DNA from: GBS-DC sp037442365
Lineage (GTDB): Bacteria; Armatimonadota; Fimbriimonadia; Fimbriimonadales; GBS-DC
Length of the DNA: 64,000 nucleotides
NCBI GenBank assembly: GCA_037442365.1
Contig: JBBIQK010000005.1
Span: forward strand, 1 to 64,000
Direction: 5' to 3'
Below the pieces are notes generated by a model. That model saw nothing but the letters and a program-made list of their open reading frames with translations, ran no database searches and was not told the origin of the DNA. This document shows positions 1-8,135 of this stretch, one piece after another (position 1 is the first letter of the stretch; each line of letters opens with the position of its first letter). The translations under genes were made by a program, and so were the position numbers.

Positions 1-60
1 GGCATCGTGGACGACGCCGACCTGCTGATGGTGCTGTTCGCGTTCGGAGAGGGGTGCTAA
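1..60 (+). CDS. C-terminus of a secreted protein with dockerin-like repeat (partial)
   Basis: Frame 1 reads GIVDDADLLMVLFAFGEGC and then a stop, so only the last 19 residues lie in the window. The sequence matches the second repeat at the end of the large secreted protein encoded at 40491-42326 (AIDDADLLGVLFAFGQGC). These look like type I dockerin-style calcium-binding loops with a terminal Cys. The upstream part lies outside the window, so the catalytic or binding domain is unknown. The role as a surface or complex anchor is inferred from the dockerin resemblance only. Confidence 0.7.
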   Translation, partial: GIVDDADLLMVLFAFGEGC

Positions 61-97
61 GTACCTTTGCGTTATATTCGCAACACGCCTGTCAAGT

Positions 98-130
98 ATA
101 GCGTGCGGAAGCGGCGCTTCCGCACGCTAT
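98..130. repeat. Perfect 16-bp inverted repeat (terminator-like hairpin)
   Basis: Bases 98-113 are the exact reverse complement of 115-130, giving a stem built on GTGCGGAAGC/GCTTCCGCAC. No T-run follows. It sits between the dockerin-type gene end and the aminopeptidase promoter, so it may end the upstream transcript. A related GCGGAAGC..GCTTCCGC hairpin occurs near 17490-17515, so it may also be a dispersed small palindrome. Confidence 0.6.
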
Positions 131-190
131 CCAGATACAGCCTGTGAAGACCGGCGCACATCCCGGGTGTCTGCATGCGCGTGCAGCGGG

Positions 191-196
191 TACACT
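191..196 (+). promoter_or_regulatory. -10 box TACACT six bases before the pepP-type ATG
   Basis: TACACT ends at 196 and the ATG is at 203. A transcript starting 6-8 bases after the box would begin at or beside the start codon, and no Shine-Dalgarno sequence is present. This is a leaderless-type promoter. Confidence 0.55.
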
Positions 197-202
197 CTTA
201 AC

Positions 203-1510
203 ATGCAACGCCCATCGCTTGTCTGGATTCTGGGGCTGATTCTGATTAGCCAGAGCCTGTACGCTGTCGGCGAGACGCCCACGCTGTGGGGCATTCCCGT
301 CTCCGAGTACGCCCAGCGACGCGAACAACTCCGCCAGACGCTGGAGAGCGACCAGATTGCCATCTTCGCCAGCGAGACCACCCCGCCCACGCGGATGCGG
401 TTCCGACAGGACAACAATTTCATGTATCTCACGGGGCTGGAGGCGATGAACGGTGTGCTGGTCATTCTGCCCGACGATAGCCCGCTGGAGGAGCGCGTCG
501 TGCTGTTTCTGCCGCGTCAATCCCGCGTATCGCGCTTGTTCGAGGGACCGCTCCCCGAACCGAACGAGCAGACGCGCCGCGAAACGGGCATCGAGGACAT
601 CCGCGAGCGCGGCGAGCTGAGCGCGTTCCTGACGGAAGCGTTGAAGGCGCATCCGCGTGTGCTGGTGAACCGCCCCGCGCGCACGCTGCTAACGGACGCT
701 ATCCGAGAGGCGAACCCTGAGGCGCAGCTGACAAGTGTGGATCGCCTGATAGCGCCGATGCGCGTGGTCAAATCGCCCGCGGAAATCGCTCTGCTGCGCA
801 AAGCGGTCGCCGCCAGCATCGCAGGGCATCGCGCGCTCGCCCAGCGACTGGCGCCCGGCGTCTACGAATACGAACTCGAAGGCGCGGCGCAGGAAGCGTT
901 CCGCCGGCACGGCTCCGAACGCGAGGGCTACCCGATGATTATCGGCTCCGGACCGAACGCCTGCATCCTGCACTACAACGCGAACAAGCGCCAGGTACAG
1001 GCAAACGAGCTGGTGCTGGTGGACATCGGCGCGGAATACTCCTACTACACCGCCGACATCACGCGCACCTACCCCGCCTCCGGCAAATTCACCCCGCGCC
1101 AGCGCGAACTCTACATCGCCGTGCTGGACGCCATGAAATACGCCGAGAAGGAAGCCAAACCGGGCATCACCCTGCGTGAACTCCATCAGAAGGTGGTGGA
1201 ATTCTTCCGCAATCACAAGCTCCGTGCGAAAGACGAGAACGGCAACGAGCAGACCCTCGACCGATTCTTCGTGCACGGGCTATCGCATATGATGGGCATG
1301 GATGTGCATGACCTCGATCCGAACCAGCCCCTGCGTCCCGGGATGGTGTTCACCATCGAGCCCGGAGTGTATATCCCGTCGGAGGGCATCGGCATTCGGA
1401 TTGAGGACGACTACCTGGTGACCGAGAACGGCGTGGAGAACCTGAGCCGTGCGTTGCCGCGCGAGCCTGACGCGGTGGAGCGCATGGTGCGCGGCGCGCG
1501 ACGACGGTAG
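203..1510 (+). CDS. Xaa-Pro aminopeptidase-type M24 metallopeptidase, exported
   Basis: The product removes N-terminal residues before proline if it follows its family (M24B). The aminopeptidase N-terminal domain (RMRFRQDNNFMYLTG) is followed by the pita-bread catalytic domain. The five metal ligands are visible: the two Asp of VDIGAEYSYYTADITRTYP, the His of HGLSHMMGMD, and the Glu residues of FTIEPGVY and IRIEDDY. I start at the ATG at 203, not an upstream in-frame ATG, because it begins a signal peptide (QRPSLVWILGLILISQSLYA) and lies six bases after a TACACT box. The product is 435 aa and probably exported. cutA follows after two bases, so they are probably co-transcribed. Confidence 0.9.
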   Translation: MQRPSLVWILGLILISQSLYAVGETPTLWGIPVSEYAQRREQLRQTLESDQIAIFASETTPPTRMRFRQDNNFMYLTGLEAMNGVLVILPDDSPLEERVVLFLPRQSRVSRLFEGPLPEPNEQTRRETGIEDIRERGELSAFLTEALKAHPRVLVNRPARTLLTDAIREANPEAQLTSVDRLIAPMRVVKSPAEIALLRKAVAASIAGHRALAQRLAPGVYEYELEGAAQEAFRRHGSEREGYPMIIGSGPNACILHYNANKRQVQANELVLVDIGAEYSYYTADITRTYPASGKFTPRQRELYIAVLDAMKYAEKEAKPGITLRELHQKVVEFFRNHKLRAKDENGNEQTLDRFFVHGLSHMMGMDVHDLDPNQPLRPGMVFTIEPGVYIPSEGIGIRIEDDYLVTENGVENLSRALPREPDAVERMVRGARRR

Positions 1511-1512
1511 CC

Positions 1513-1821
1513 ATGCTCGCGCTGTATTACCTGACCTTCAGTCAGCCCGAACAGGCGCAGGCGGTCGCCCATGACCTCCTGCGGGAGAAGGTCGCCGTCT
1601 GCACGAACTGGTTCCCCATCACCTGCGCCTACCTGTGGGAAGGCGCGGTGCAGCAGGAGTCGGAGACCGTGCTGATTGTGAAGGCGCGTGCGGGCATGCG
1701 CGAACCGATAGAAGCCATCGCCCGCCGCCACATCGATTACACGCACTTCGTGGGCGAGATTCCGCTCGCCAGCGTGAACGCCGACTTCGCTGAGTGGCTC
1801 ACGCGCGAGCTGGGCGGCTAA
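1513..1821 (+). CDS. cutA: CutA-type divalent ion tolerance protein
   Basis: The 102-residue product has the CutA1 layout: an N-terminal strand and helix (LTFSQPEQAQAVAHDLL), the cysteine region VAVCTNWFPITCAYLWEG, and ETVLIVKA. CutA proteins are small trimers linked to copper tolerance and signalling, but their molecular role is unclear. The length is normal. The start lies two bases after the aminopeptidase stop. The TAA stop shares three bases with the stop of the convergent zincin gene (CTAA at 1818-1821). Confidence 0.9.
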   Translation: MLALYYLTFSQPEQAQAVAHDLLREKVAVCTNWFPITCAYLWEGAVQQESETVLIVKARAGMREPIEAIARRHIDYTHFVGEIPLASVNADFAEWLTRELGG

Positions 1822-3875
1822 TCCTTCGGCAGCACGATTTCCACCAGCGCGCTCTCCACGCCGCCCGTGCCCACCGTCGAGACGGCGAAGCGGTTGGCGT
1901 TCGAGAACCAGTAGAGGTCCTGATGCATCTGCAGCCGCAGGTCGATGACCGCGCTGCGCGTGTCGGGCGTCACGGTCGCCACGGGGAACCATGGGCGGTC
2001 GTTCAGCCCATCGCTGGAGACGCGCCGGTAGACCCGATACGCCACGATGATGTCGTTATAGTGCTGGTCGCGCGTGATTTCGGGCGCGTCCCAGCGCAAG
2101 CGCACCTGATGCTCGTCGATGCGCTCCACCTGCAGGTTGCGCGGCGCGGGCGGCGAGTCGGGCGAACCGTAGGGCGTGCGCAGAGTGATCGTGTACCGCT
2201 CCGTGTGCCCGCGCAGATAGGCAATCAGGAAGTCGGTAATCTCCAGCCAGTAGTAGCAGGGGCGGTCATACCTGGTGATGCGCACGAGCAGCAGCCCACG
2301 CTGCCCCACGACATTGAGGTTGCCGAACGGGTTGGGGCGGCGATGGTAGCCGTTGAGCGTGCGCACCTCCTGCACGGGGCGGTTCGGCAGGCGCAGCAGC
2401 CCCTGCGCGTCAGTCTCGCCCACAATTACAGGCTCGCTGGAGACGGGATGCCCGAAGTTGCCGTCTTCGACCACCGCATAGAAGCGCACGCCCGCCTGCT
2501 GCTGGGGCGGCTGGCTCGTGTCCACCACCACGCCGCGCTGGAAAATCTCCACCCGCGCGCCCGCCACAGGCAACCCGTTCACATCCACCACCTGCAGGAA
2601 GTTCTCAGCGGGCAACGCGAAGTAGTAGTCGCCAAAGTGCCCGCGCGGCTTGTTCCATGTGCGGTTCAGATACCCCGCGCACACCTCCGACCACAGGTGC
2701 GGACCGTGCCAGTGCATCATGGTCTTGTAGCCGCGATAGTAATGGGTCAGCATGTCGCCGTTGTCGGGCATGCGGTGGTTCTCGTGCCCGTGATAGTCCA
2801 GCACATACAGGTCGGTCAGCCCCAGCTGGTGTCCCAGCTCGTGCGGCAGCGACCACTCGGTGTTGTTGCGCCACTGCGGTTCGGGCGCTTTCCAGGTGCG
2901 GGCGCGGTCTTCGTCGCTCACGAAAATCCAGCCGCCCTGATCGTAGGCAATCCCGTCCGCCGAGAAACGGTTGCGCACCGCTTCGTCGATGTCGTCCGCG
3001 TAGATAATCCGATCCAGCCGCACACGCGCCTTAATCCCCTCTGGCGCGGAGGGGTACACGCTCTGCTCGAACAACAGATTCATAATCTCCAGATGCCAGC
3101 GGTAGTAGTCCTCCCACGCGAAAGTGCCGTAGGCGTTGCGGAACCCGTTCCACACCTTCACGCGCTCCCTGTGGACGATGTAGAAAAACGCGAAGCCCCA
3201 CAGCGGGTCGGTAACCTGATTATTAATCGTGGCGATTTCGCGCTGGCGGGTCAGAATCTGGAACTGCACATGGTGGAACCCCTCCTGCCACTGCCAGCGG
3301 GTTTGCAGCTCGATGCGTTCCTGCGGTTTGAGTCGTTTCGTGACGCGTCCGCGGGCGATTTCTTTGTCGTCGATTCGCCAGACATACTCGAAGGGCGCGG
3401 CGTCGGCGAAGCCCACATTTTTCACATGCGCGGTCATCGTGATAGTCTCGCCGGGCGTATACTGGAACTTCAGCCCCTGCACGACGGCTTCGGGCTGCAT
3501 GTAGGCGCGTTCGCCGAGGTCGGGCAGTGAGCCGCCCGCGATTCGGGGGCGTCCGTACTGGTCGTACTCGACGCGCCCGTGCAGCCCTGCGAGTTTGGGG
3601 TTCAGCTCGATATGCGTGATGGTCAGGTCGGGCAGGTTCGGCTGGGCGTCCCACGCCGCGTCGCGCTCAATCTGGAACTCCTTGACCAGTCGGCGCGGGT
3701 AGATTGTCCAGCGATCCGTGCCCACATCTTCGAGCCGTTCCCACACCACCAGGCGCACGCCCTCGTCGCGAATGTAGCAGTTCTCGATCACGCGCCCATC
3801 GTGCAGCACGAGCCGATCGGCGCCGGCGGTCGCCAGCAGCAGCGGGAGTCCCCACAGCGGAATGCAGCGGCGCAT
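1818..3875 (-). CDS. Secreted zincin-type metalloprotease with CARDB-like and fibronectin-like regions
   Basis: This 685-residue protein begins with a short signal peptide (RRCIPLWGLPLLLATAGA). About residues 105-220 look like a CARDB adhesion module (ITMTAHVKNVGFADAAPF). Residues 345-355 read HELGHQLGLTD, an HExxHxxGxxD zinc site, so peptidase activity is likely. A fibronectin type III-like segment (PPAPRNLQVERIDEHQVRLRWDAP) lies near the C-terminus. Residues between the zinc site and that segment (PVAGARVEIFQ) resemble a carboxypeptidase regulatory-like beta domain. I do not recognise a named family. Its last codons overlap the stop of cutA. No strong promoter is visible upstream. Confidence 0.7.
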   Translation of the reverse strand: MRRCIPLWGLPLLLATAGADRLVLHDGRVIENCYIRDEGVRLVVWERLEDVGTDRWTIYPRRLVKEFQIERDAAWDAQPNLPDLTITHIELNPKLAGLHGRVEYDQYGRPRIAGGSLPDLGERAYMQPEAVVQGLKFQYTPGETITMTAHVKNVGFADAAPFEYVWRIDDKEIARGRVTKRLKPQERIELQTRWQWQEGFHHVQFQILTRQREIATINNQVTDPLWGFAFFYIVHRERVKVWNGFRNAYGTFAWEDYYRWHLEIMNLLFEQSVYPSAPEGIKARVRLDRIIYADDIDEAVRNRFSADGIAYDQGGWIFVSDEDRARTWKAPEPQWRNNTEWSLPHELGHQLGLTDLYVLDYHGHENHRMPDNGDMLTHYYRGYKTMMHWHGPHLWSEVCAGYLNRTWNKPRGHFGDYYFALPAENFLQVVDVNGLPVAGARVEIFQRGVVVDTSQPPQQQAGVRFYAVVEDGNFGHPVSSEPVIVGETDAQGLLRLPNRPVQEVRTLNGYHRRPNPFGNLNVVGQRGLLLVRITRYDRPCYYWLEITDFLIAYLRGHTERYTITLRTPYGSPDSPPAPRNLQVERIDEHQVRLRWDAPEITRDQHYNDIIVAYRVYRRVSSDGLNDRPWFPVATVTPDTRSAVIDLRLQMHQDLYWFSNANRFAVSTVGTGGVESALVEIVLPKD

Positions 3876-3919
3876 AGTGAAATGGCAATTCGTGTGTCGC
3901 CTGCACTTTCCTGCTCAGG

Positions 3920-3925
3920 TATAAT
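3920..3925 (+). promoter_or_regulatory. -10 box TATAAT upstream of the TPM-domain gene
   Basis: A perfect TATAAT with an extended GG ends 19 bases before the ATG at 3945. The leader would be short, about 12 bases, and contains a weak AGG. Confidence 0.55.
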
Positions 3926-3944
3926 CCCCTGCTGGGGAACAGGC

Positions 3945-5234
3945 ATGCAAGGATTATGGGGACGCTGGGTGCTGAGCGCTATTGCGTTGCTCGGCGTGCT
4001 GGGGGGCTGGAGCCAGCCGATTGCGCGCGTGCCCAACCCGCGCGCGACGGACGGGGGCTGGGTGGCGGACATGGCGGGTGTGCTGAACCCGCAACAGAAA
4101 GCCGCGCTGAACCGCATGATTGACCAGCTGGAGCGCGACACAGGAGCGGAAATCGCCGTCGTGATTGTGCGCCGCACGGAGGACGCGACCCCTAAAGAGT
4201 ACGCCACCGAGCTGTTCAACCGCTGGGGCGTGGGCAAGCGCGACGCGGACAACGGCGTGCTGATGCTGGTCGCGCTGGGCGATCGGCGCGTGGAAATCGA
4301 AACAGGCTACGGGATGGAGTCCATCCTGCCCGACGCCGTCGCAGGCGAGATACTGGACACGGCGGTCGTGCCCCGATTCCGCGCGGGCGATATTGCAGGT
4401 GGCGTAATCGCTGGAGTAGAGGCGATTGCCGACCGAATCCGCGCCGCCCAGCAAGCAGGCGCGTATGAGCCAACGGCGCCAGCCCTCCCCTACGCACCAG
4501 GAAGCTACGCCCCCCGTGAGGACACGCCTCTCGGTAGTGAGCCGTACAATCCGCAGCCCGTGCCCGCACTGCCCATCGGCGGTATCCTGCTGCTGGGCGG
4601 CGGCGCGCTGGGGCTGCTGGCGTATGCCCTGCGCGAGCGACCGCCGAAGTGCCCTTCCTGTCAGCAGCGGATGCGCCTGCTGGACGAACAAGCCGACGAC
4701 GCCTACCTGAACGAACTCCAACGCGCCGAAGAGCAACTGGGCAGCGTGAACTACCTCGTGTGGCGGTGCGACGCATGCGACACGCTGGAAATCTTTCCCA
4801 AGGTCGCGCTACTGAACGCCTACGACCGCTGCCCGAAGTGCAACGGCATGACCGTGCGCGAGACGGTGCGGGTGGTGCGCACGCCGACCTACACGCGCAC
4901 AGGGCTGGAACTCATCCTGCGCCAGTGCAAAAACCCGCGCTGCAACTTCTCGGAAGAGCGCGAGCGCACCCTGCCCAAACGCGAGCGGTTCGACGACGAA
5001 TGGTGGAGAGGCGCGCGCGGCGGCGGCTGGACCACTGGCGGTGGGTGGTCGTCGGGGGGCGGCTGGTCGTCCAGCGATAGCGGCTGGGGGTCGGGCGGCG
5101 GTTGGTCATCAGGCGACAGTGGCTGGTCATCAGGCGACAGTGGCTGGTCGTCAGGCGACAGCGGTTGGTCGTCGGGCGGTGGGAGCTTCGGCGGTGGTTC
5201 GTCTGGGGGCGGCGGCGCAGGCAGGAGCTGGTGA
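3945..5234 (+). CDS. TPM-domain membrane protein with Cys motifs and Gly/Ser/Trp tail
   Basis: The 429-residue product belongs to the YgcG/TPM_phosphatase type: signal peptide (1-27), TPM domain (about 30-165, with VIVRRTED, LFNRWGVGKRDADNGVLMLV and ETGYGMES), and a transmembrane segment near 208-230. Four Cys pairs follow (CPSC at 236, CDAC, CPKC, CKNPRC), which could form two zinc ribbons. The last 70 residues are a low-complexity Gly/Ser/Trp tail. TPM proteins act at membranes with unsettled biochemistry. I start at 3945 because the signal peptide begins there and a TATAAT box lies just upstream. The stop overlaps the next start (TGATG), so it is coupled to the lemA-like gene, a common pairing. 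Confidence 0.85.
   Translation: MQGLWGRWVLSAIALLGVLGGWSQPIARVPNPRATDGGWVADMAGVLNPQQKAALNRMIDQLERDTGAEIAVVIVRRTEDATPKEYATELFNRWGVGKRDADNGVLMLVALGDRRVEIETGYGMESILPDAVAGEILDTAVVPRFRAGDIAGGVIAGVEAIADRIRAAQQAGAYEPTAPALPYAPGSYAPREDTPLGSEPYNPQPVPALPIGGILLLGGGALGLLAYALRERPPKCPSCQQRMRLLDEQADDAYLNELQRAEEQLGSVNYLVWRCDACDTLEIFPKVALLNAYDRCPKCNGMTVRETVRVVRTPTYTRTGLELILRQCKNPRCNFSEERERTLPKRERFDDEWWRGARGGGWTTGGGWSSGGGWSSSDSGWGSGGGWSSGDSGWSSGDSGWSSGDSGWSSGGGSFGGGSSGGGGAGRSW
5100..5184 (+). repeat. 21-bp tandem repeat encoding WSSGDSG
   Basis: Within the TPM gene, near-identical 21-base units encode W-S-S-G-D-S-G three times, flanked by diverged versions (WSSSDSG, WGSGGG, WSSGGG). The repeat keeps frame and is a likely site of length variation. 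Confidence 0.75.
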
Positions 5235-5887
5235 TGCACGACGAGAAACTTACCCCCGAACAGGCACAGGAGGTCATCCGCGAGGCGGTGCGCCTCCAGC
5301 AGGAGCAGGAGAACGCCATCGATACGCAGACGCTGGAGACCAGCGCCGCGGAGATGGGCGTCGACCCGCAACACCTGCGCGACGCCCTGCGCAAAGTCGC
5401 CCAGGAGCGCGAGCGACGCGCCCGACAAGTGCGCTACGGGCTGATTGCGCTGGGAGCGTTCGCCGCGCTGTTTCTGATGAGCCTCTTCTACAGCCAGCGC
5501 GCTCTGAGCGCGGCATTCGCAGAAGTGCAATTCCGACGCGCCCAGCTGGAGAATGTGCAACAGCGAAAGGCGAACCTCATCCCGCGACTGGAGCAATTGA
5601 TGGCGCAGGCGAACGCGCAACAGCGTGAGCGACTGCAGACGCTGGCGACCGCCCTGCGCGAGAACCCCGCCGCCGCCGAGCAACTCCTGCAGGACCCTGC
5701 CCTGCGCAACGACTGGCTGGCGGTGCGCCTGATGGACGAAATCGCAGGCAGCGAGAATCGGGTTGCCGTCGAGCGCAAACGCTTCGAGGAAGCCGCCGCC
5801 CGCTACGAGCAGACTGCGCGCCAGTTCCCCATCGCGCTGATGCGCCCGCTGCTGGGCTACCCGCCTGCCGTCGAGCGACCGAAATAA
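5234..5887 (+). CDS. LemA-family membrane protein with cytoplasmic N-terminal extension
   Basis: The 217-residue product has a charged N-terminal helix region, one transmembrane segment near residues 75-95 (YGLIALGAFAALFLMSLFY) and a C-terminal LemA helical domain. The domain is recognisable from VQFRRAQLENVQQRKANLIP and ENRVAVERKRFEEAAARYEQ, ending in the FPIALMRPLLGYPP signature. LemA proteins are membrane proteins of unknown biochemical role, often encoded next to TPM proteins as here. The ATG overlaps the upstream stop by one base. The N-terminal about 70 residues (LTPEQAQEVIREAVRLQQEQ) are not part of the usual LemA core. Confidence 0.8.
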   Translation: MHDEKLTPEQAQEVIREAVRLQQEQENAIDTQTLETSAAEMGVDPQHLRDALRKVAQERERRARQVRYGLIALGAFAALFLMSLFYSQRALSAAFAEVQFRRAQLENVQQRKANLIPRLEQLMAQANAQQRERLQTLATALRENPAAAEQLLQDPALRNDWLAVRLMDEIAGSENRVAVERKRFEEAAARYEQTARQFPIALMRPLLGYPPAVERPK

Positions 5888-5888
5888 A

Positions 5889-5915
5889 CGCAGGGCGGGT
5901 TTTGCCCGCCCTGCG
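5889..5915 (+). terminator. Hairpin after the TPM/LemA operon
   Basis: An 11-bp GC stem (5889-5899 with 5905-5915, GCAGGGCGGG/CCCGCCCTGC) starts two bases after the stop codon. No T-run follows, so it may be an inefficient terminator or a 3' end stabiliser. Confidence 0.55.
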
Positions 5916-6073
5916 CGACTCTCCTCTCAAAGGCTTCAGAATTCTTCCTTTCTACCCAGAATAACTGCCAATCTACCTGCATGTGCTACAGCAACTTTTG
6001 TGCCAAACGATTCGCGGAGAGCATTCAAGTCTGCCCCTACCGCTGCCGATAATTGGACTGGAGGGATTAATCA

Positions 6074-6988
6074 ATGGCTTCGCTACAGCGATTCATGGGC
6101 TTGGGCAAGAGTCCCGCCTACGACTCAGCGTTAGAGTATTATGAAGCGGAGCGGTACAGCGACGCGATTCCGCTCTTCGAGATGGCGATTGGCGAATGCA
6201 ACGACCCGACCGTTCAGAAGCTGGCGCGGGCGTATCTGGCAGAATCGTATGCCCGGTTGGGCTATCGGCGTATCAATCAGGGCGACTGGGAGCGCGCCTA
6301 CGCCTACTTCACAGCGGCGACCGACTATGCGCCCCAGTACGCCGACTGGTGGTTTCAGGCAGGCTACGCTGCCTATAAGCAAGGACAGTACGCAGACGCC
6401 CTGCGCGCGCTGCATCAGGCGACGCAGGTCAACCCCAGCTTCGGGCGCGCCTGGTTCCTGACAGGACTCGCGCAATACGCCAGCGGCGCACGCGAGCAGG
6501 GACTGACAACCCTGCAGCAATGGGCAGTGCAGCTGGGAATCACGCCTGAGCAGTTCAACGAAGCCCTTACCCTGCACCGCGAGTCGCGTTTCGCGCACGC
6601 GCAACAGGCGTTTGAGGAGATGCTGCACAACGCCCAGGACAACTACGCCGAATACATTCAGTGGGGGGATGAGGCGTACCAGCGCGGCGACCTGCAGACC
6701 GCCGAAGCGTGCTTCCGCCATGTGCTGAACGCGCGCCCGAACTACGCCGATGTGCGCAACCGACTCGGCGTCGTGCTGACCGCGCAGGGACGCGACGAGG
6801 AAGCCATCGACCAGTTCATCATCGCTGTCCGCATCAACCCGCGCTACACGGAGGCGCACATCAACCTCGCAATCGCCTACTACGAGCTGGGCTACACTGA
6901 GCAGGCAAAAGCGCATTACCAGCAGGTGCTGGCGTATGACCCAGACAACAGCACTGCCCGCGAGGCGCTGCAGCGAATGGCGGCGTAG
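6074..6988 (+). CDS. Tetratricopeptide repeat protein
   Basis: The 304-residue protein is almost entirely TPR units, for example AYAAYKQGQYADALRALHQATQVNP, EAYQRGDLQTAEACFRHVLNARP and AIAYYELGYTEQAKAHYQQVLAYDP. TPRs mediate protein-protein contacts; no enzymatic domain, signal peptide or membrane segment is visible, so it is probably a cytoplasmic scaffold. GGAGG lies about nine bases before the ATG, making this one of the leadered genes. The 186 bases upstream hold a hairpin and no other gene. mutY follows with its own promoter. Confidence 0.8.
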   Translation: MASLQRFMGLGKSPAYDSALEYYEAERYSDAIPLFEMAIGECNDPTVQKLARAYLAESYARLGYRRINQGDWERAYAYFTAATDYAPQYADWWFQAGYAAYKQGQYADALRALHQATQVNPSFGRAWFLTGLAQYASGAREQGLTTLQQWAVQLGITPEQFNEALTLHRESRFAHAQQAFEEMLHNAQDNYAEYIQWGDEAYQRGDLQTAEACFRHVLNARPNYADVRNRLGVVLTAQGRDEEAIDQFIIAVRINPRYTEAHINLAIAYYELGYTEQAKAHYQQVLAYDPDNSTAREALQRMAA

Positions 6989-7000
6989 TTAGACGGCAGG

Positions 7001-7006
7001 TACAAT
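7001..7006 (+). promoter_or_regulatory. -10 box TACAAT seven bases before the mutY GTG
   Basis: GGTACAAT ends at 7006 and the GTG start is at 7014. No Shine-Dalgarno sequence is present, so the message is predicted to be leaderless. Confidence 0.6.
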
Positions 7007-7013
7007 TCCGTTT

Positions 7014-8126
7014 GTGGCGCAGGCGTCGCTCGACACGGACTGGATACGCGAACTGCGGCGGGCGCTGCAGGCATGGTTCGCCATGCATCAGCGCCCGACC
7101 CCATGGCGCGACAATCCCGACCCGTATCGCGTGTGGGTGTCGGAGGTGATGCTCCAGCAGACACAGACAGCGACCGTTATCCCCTACTTCGAACGGTTCA
7201 TCACGCGCTTCCCGACGGTACAGGCGCTGGCGGATGCGCCGCTGGAGGAGGTGCTGCGCTACTGGGAGGGGCTGGGCTACTACGCACGGGCGCGCAACCT
7301 GCACCGCGCGGCGCAGCAGATTGTCCAGAATGGCGGACGCCTGCCAACGACCGTCGACCGCCTGCGCGAGCTGCCTGGGATCGGCGCGTACACAGCAGGC
7401 GCGATTGCCAGCATCGCCTTCGGGCAGCCGACGCCTGTGGTGGATGGGAATGTGACGCGCGTGCTGGCGCGCCTGCTGTGGCTCAAGGGCGACCTCAAAA
7501 CGCACGCCGCGCAAAAGCAACTCTGGCAACTCTGCGAGCAACTGATTGACCCCCAGCAGCCCGGCGCGTTCAATCAGGCGATGATGGAGCTGGGCTCCAC
7601 AGTGTGCCTGCCTGCGCAGCCGCGCTGTGGGGCGTGCCCCGTGAGCCATCTGTGCGCGGCGTATCAGCGTGGGCAGCCGACCGCCGTGCCCGAACCGTCA
7701 AGGCGCGCGGCGACCCTGACGCGCGTGGATGTCTCCGCGATAATCCTGCGCGAGGGGCAGTGCCTGCTGGCGCGGCGCGCGCCCGACGGGCTGTGGGGGG
7801 GACTGTGGGAGTTTCCGCGCGCCTCGCGGGAAAGGCGCGAGAGCCTCGAACAGGTCGCGCAGCGCGCCGCCGCGCAGGTAGGCGTCCACATCGAGCCGCT
7901 CCAGACGCTTACCAGCCTGCAACACGCCGTGACCAACTCGCGCATTCGATTGTACGGCTACCTGTGCGCGTGGGCGTCGGGCGAGGCGCAGCCCGCGGAC
8001 GCCTACGACGCCGTCGCATGGGTCGCTCCCGATGCGCTCGCCAGCTATCCCCTCTCCGCGCCCCAGCGCCGACTCGCGCGCGCCCTCACCCAGCACGGCG
8101 GGCAACTCAGCCTGCAGCAGGTATAA
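7014..8126 (+). CDS. mutY: A/G-specific adenine glycosylase MutY
   Basis: The enzyme removes adenine mispaired with 8-oxoguanine. The helix-hairpin-helix GPD core is clear (ELPGIGAYTAGAIAS) with the catalytic Asp near residue 144 (PVVDGNV). Cys 198, 205, 208 and 214 form the C-x6-C-x2-C-x5-C iron-sulfur cluster site. A Nudix-like 8-oxoG recognition domain follows (RRAPDGLWGGLWEFPR). At 370 residues it has normal full length. The GTG start is chosen from the TACAAT box seven bases upstream and from the family N-terminus. The TAA stop is embedded in the TATAAT box of argH. Confidence 0.93.
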   Translation: MAQASLDTDWIRELRRALQAWFAMHQRPTPWRDNPDPYRVWVSEVMLQQTQTATVIPYFERFITRFPTVQALADAPLEEVLRYWEGLGYYARARNLHRAAQQIVQNGGRLPTTVDRLRELPGIGAYTAGAIASIAFGQPTPVVDGNVTRVLARLLWLKGDLKTHAAQKQLWQLCEQLIDPQQPGAFNQAMMELGSTVCLPAQPRCGACPVSHLCAAYQRGQPTAVPEPSRRAATLTRVDVSAIILREGQCLLARRAPDGLWGGLWEFPRASRERRESLEQVAQRAAAQVGVHIEPLQTLTSLQHAVTNSRIRLYGYLCAWASGEAQPADAYDAVAWVAPDALASYPLSAPQRRLARALTQHGGQLSLQQV

Positions 8127-8127
8127 T
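8122..8127 (+). promoter_or_regulatory. -10 box TATAAT of argH, containing the mutY stop codon
   Basis: GGTATAAT ends eight bases before the argH ATG at 8136, with no Shine-Dalgarno sequence between. The mutY stop TAA is bases 8124-8126, inside the box, so coding and promoter functions overlap. Confidence 0.6.
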
Positions 8128-8135
8128 CCCGCACG

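Noticed and set aside
1794..3530. Long open frame on the plus strand opposite the secreted zincin gene
   Set aside because: It is antisense to a gene with signal peptide and HExxH motif, is His/Val/Arg-rich low-complexity sequence, and has no recognisable domain. High GC makes such frames common.
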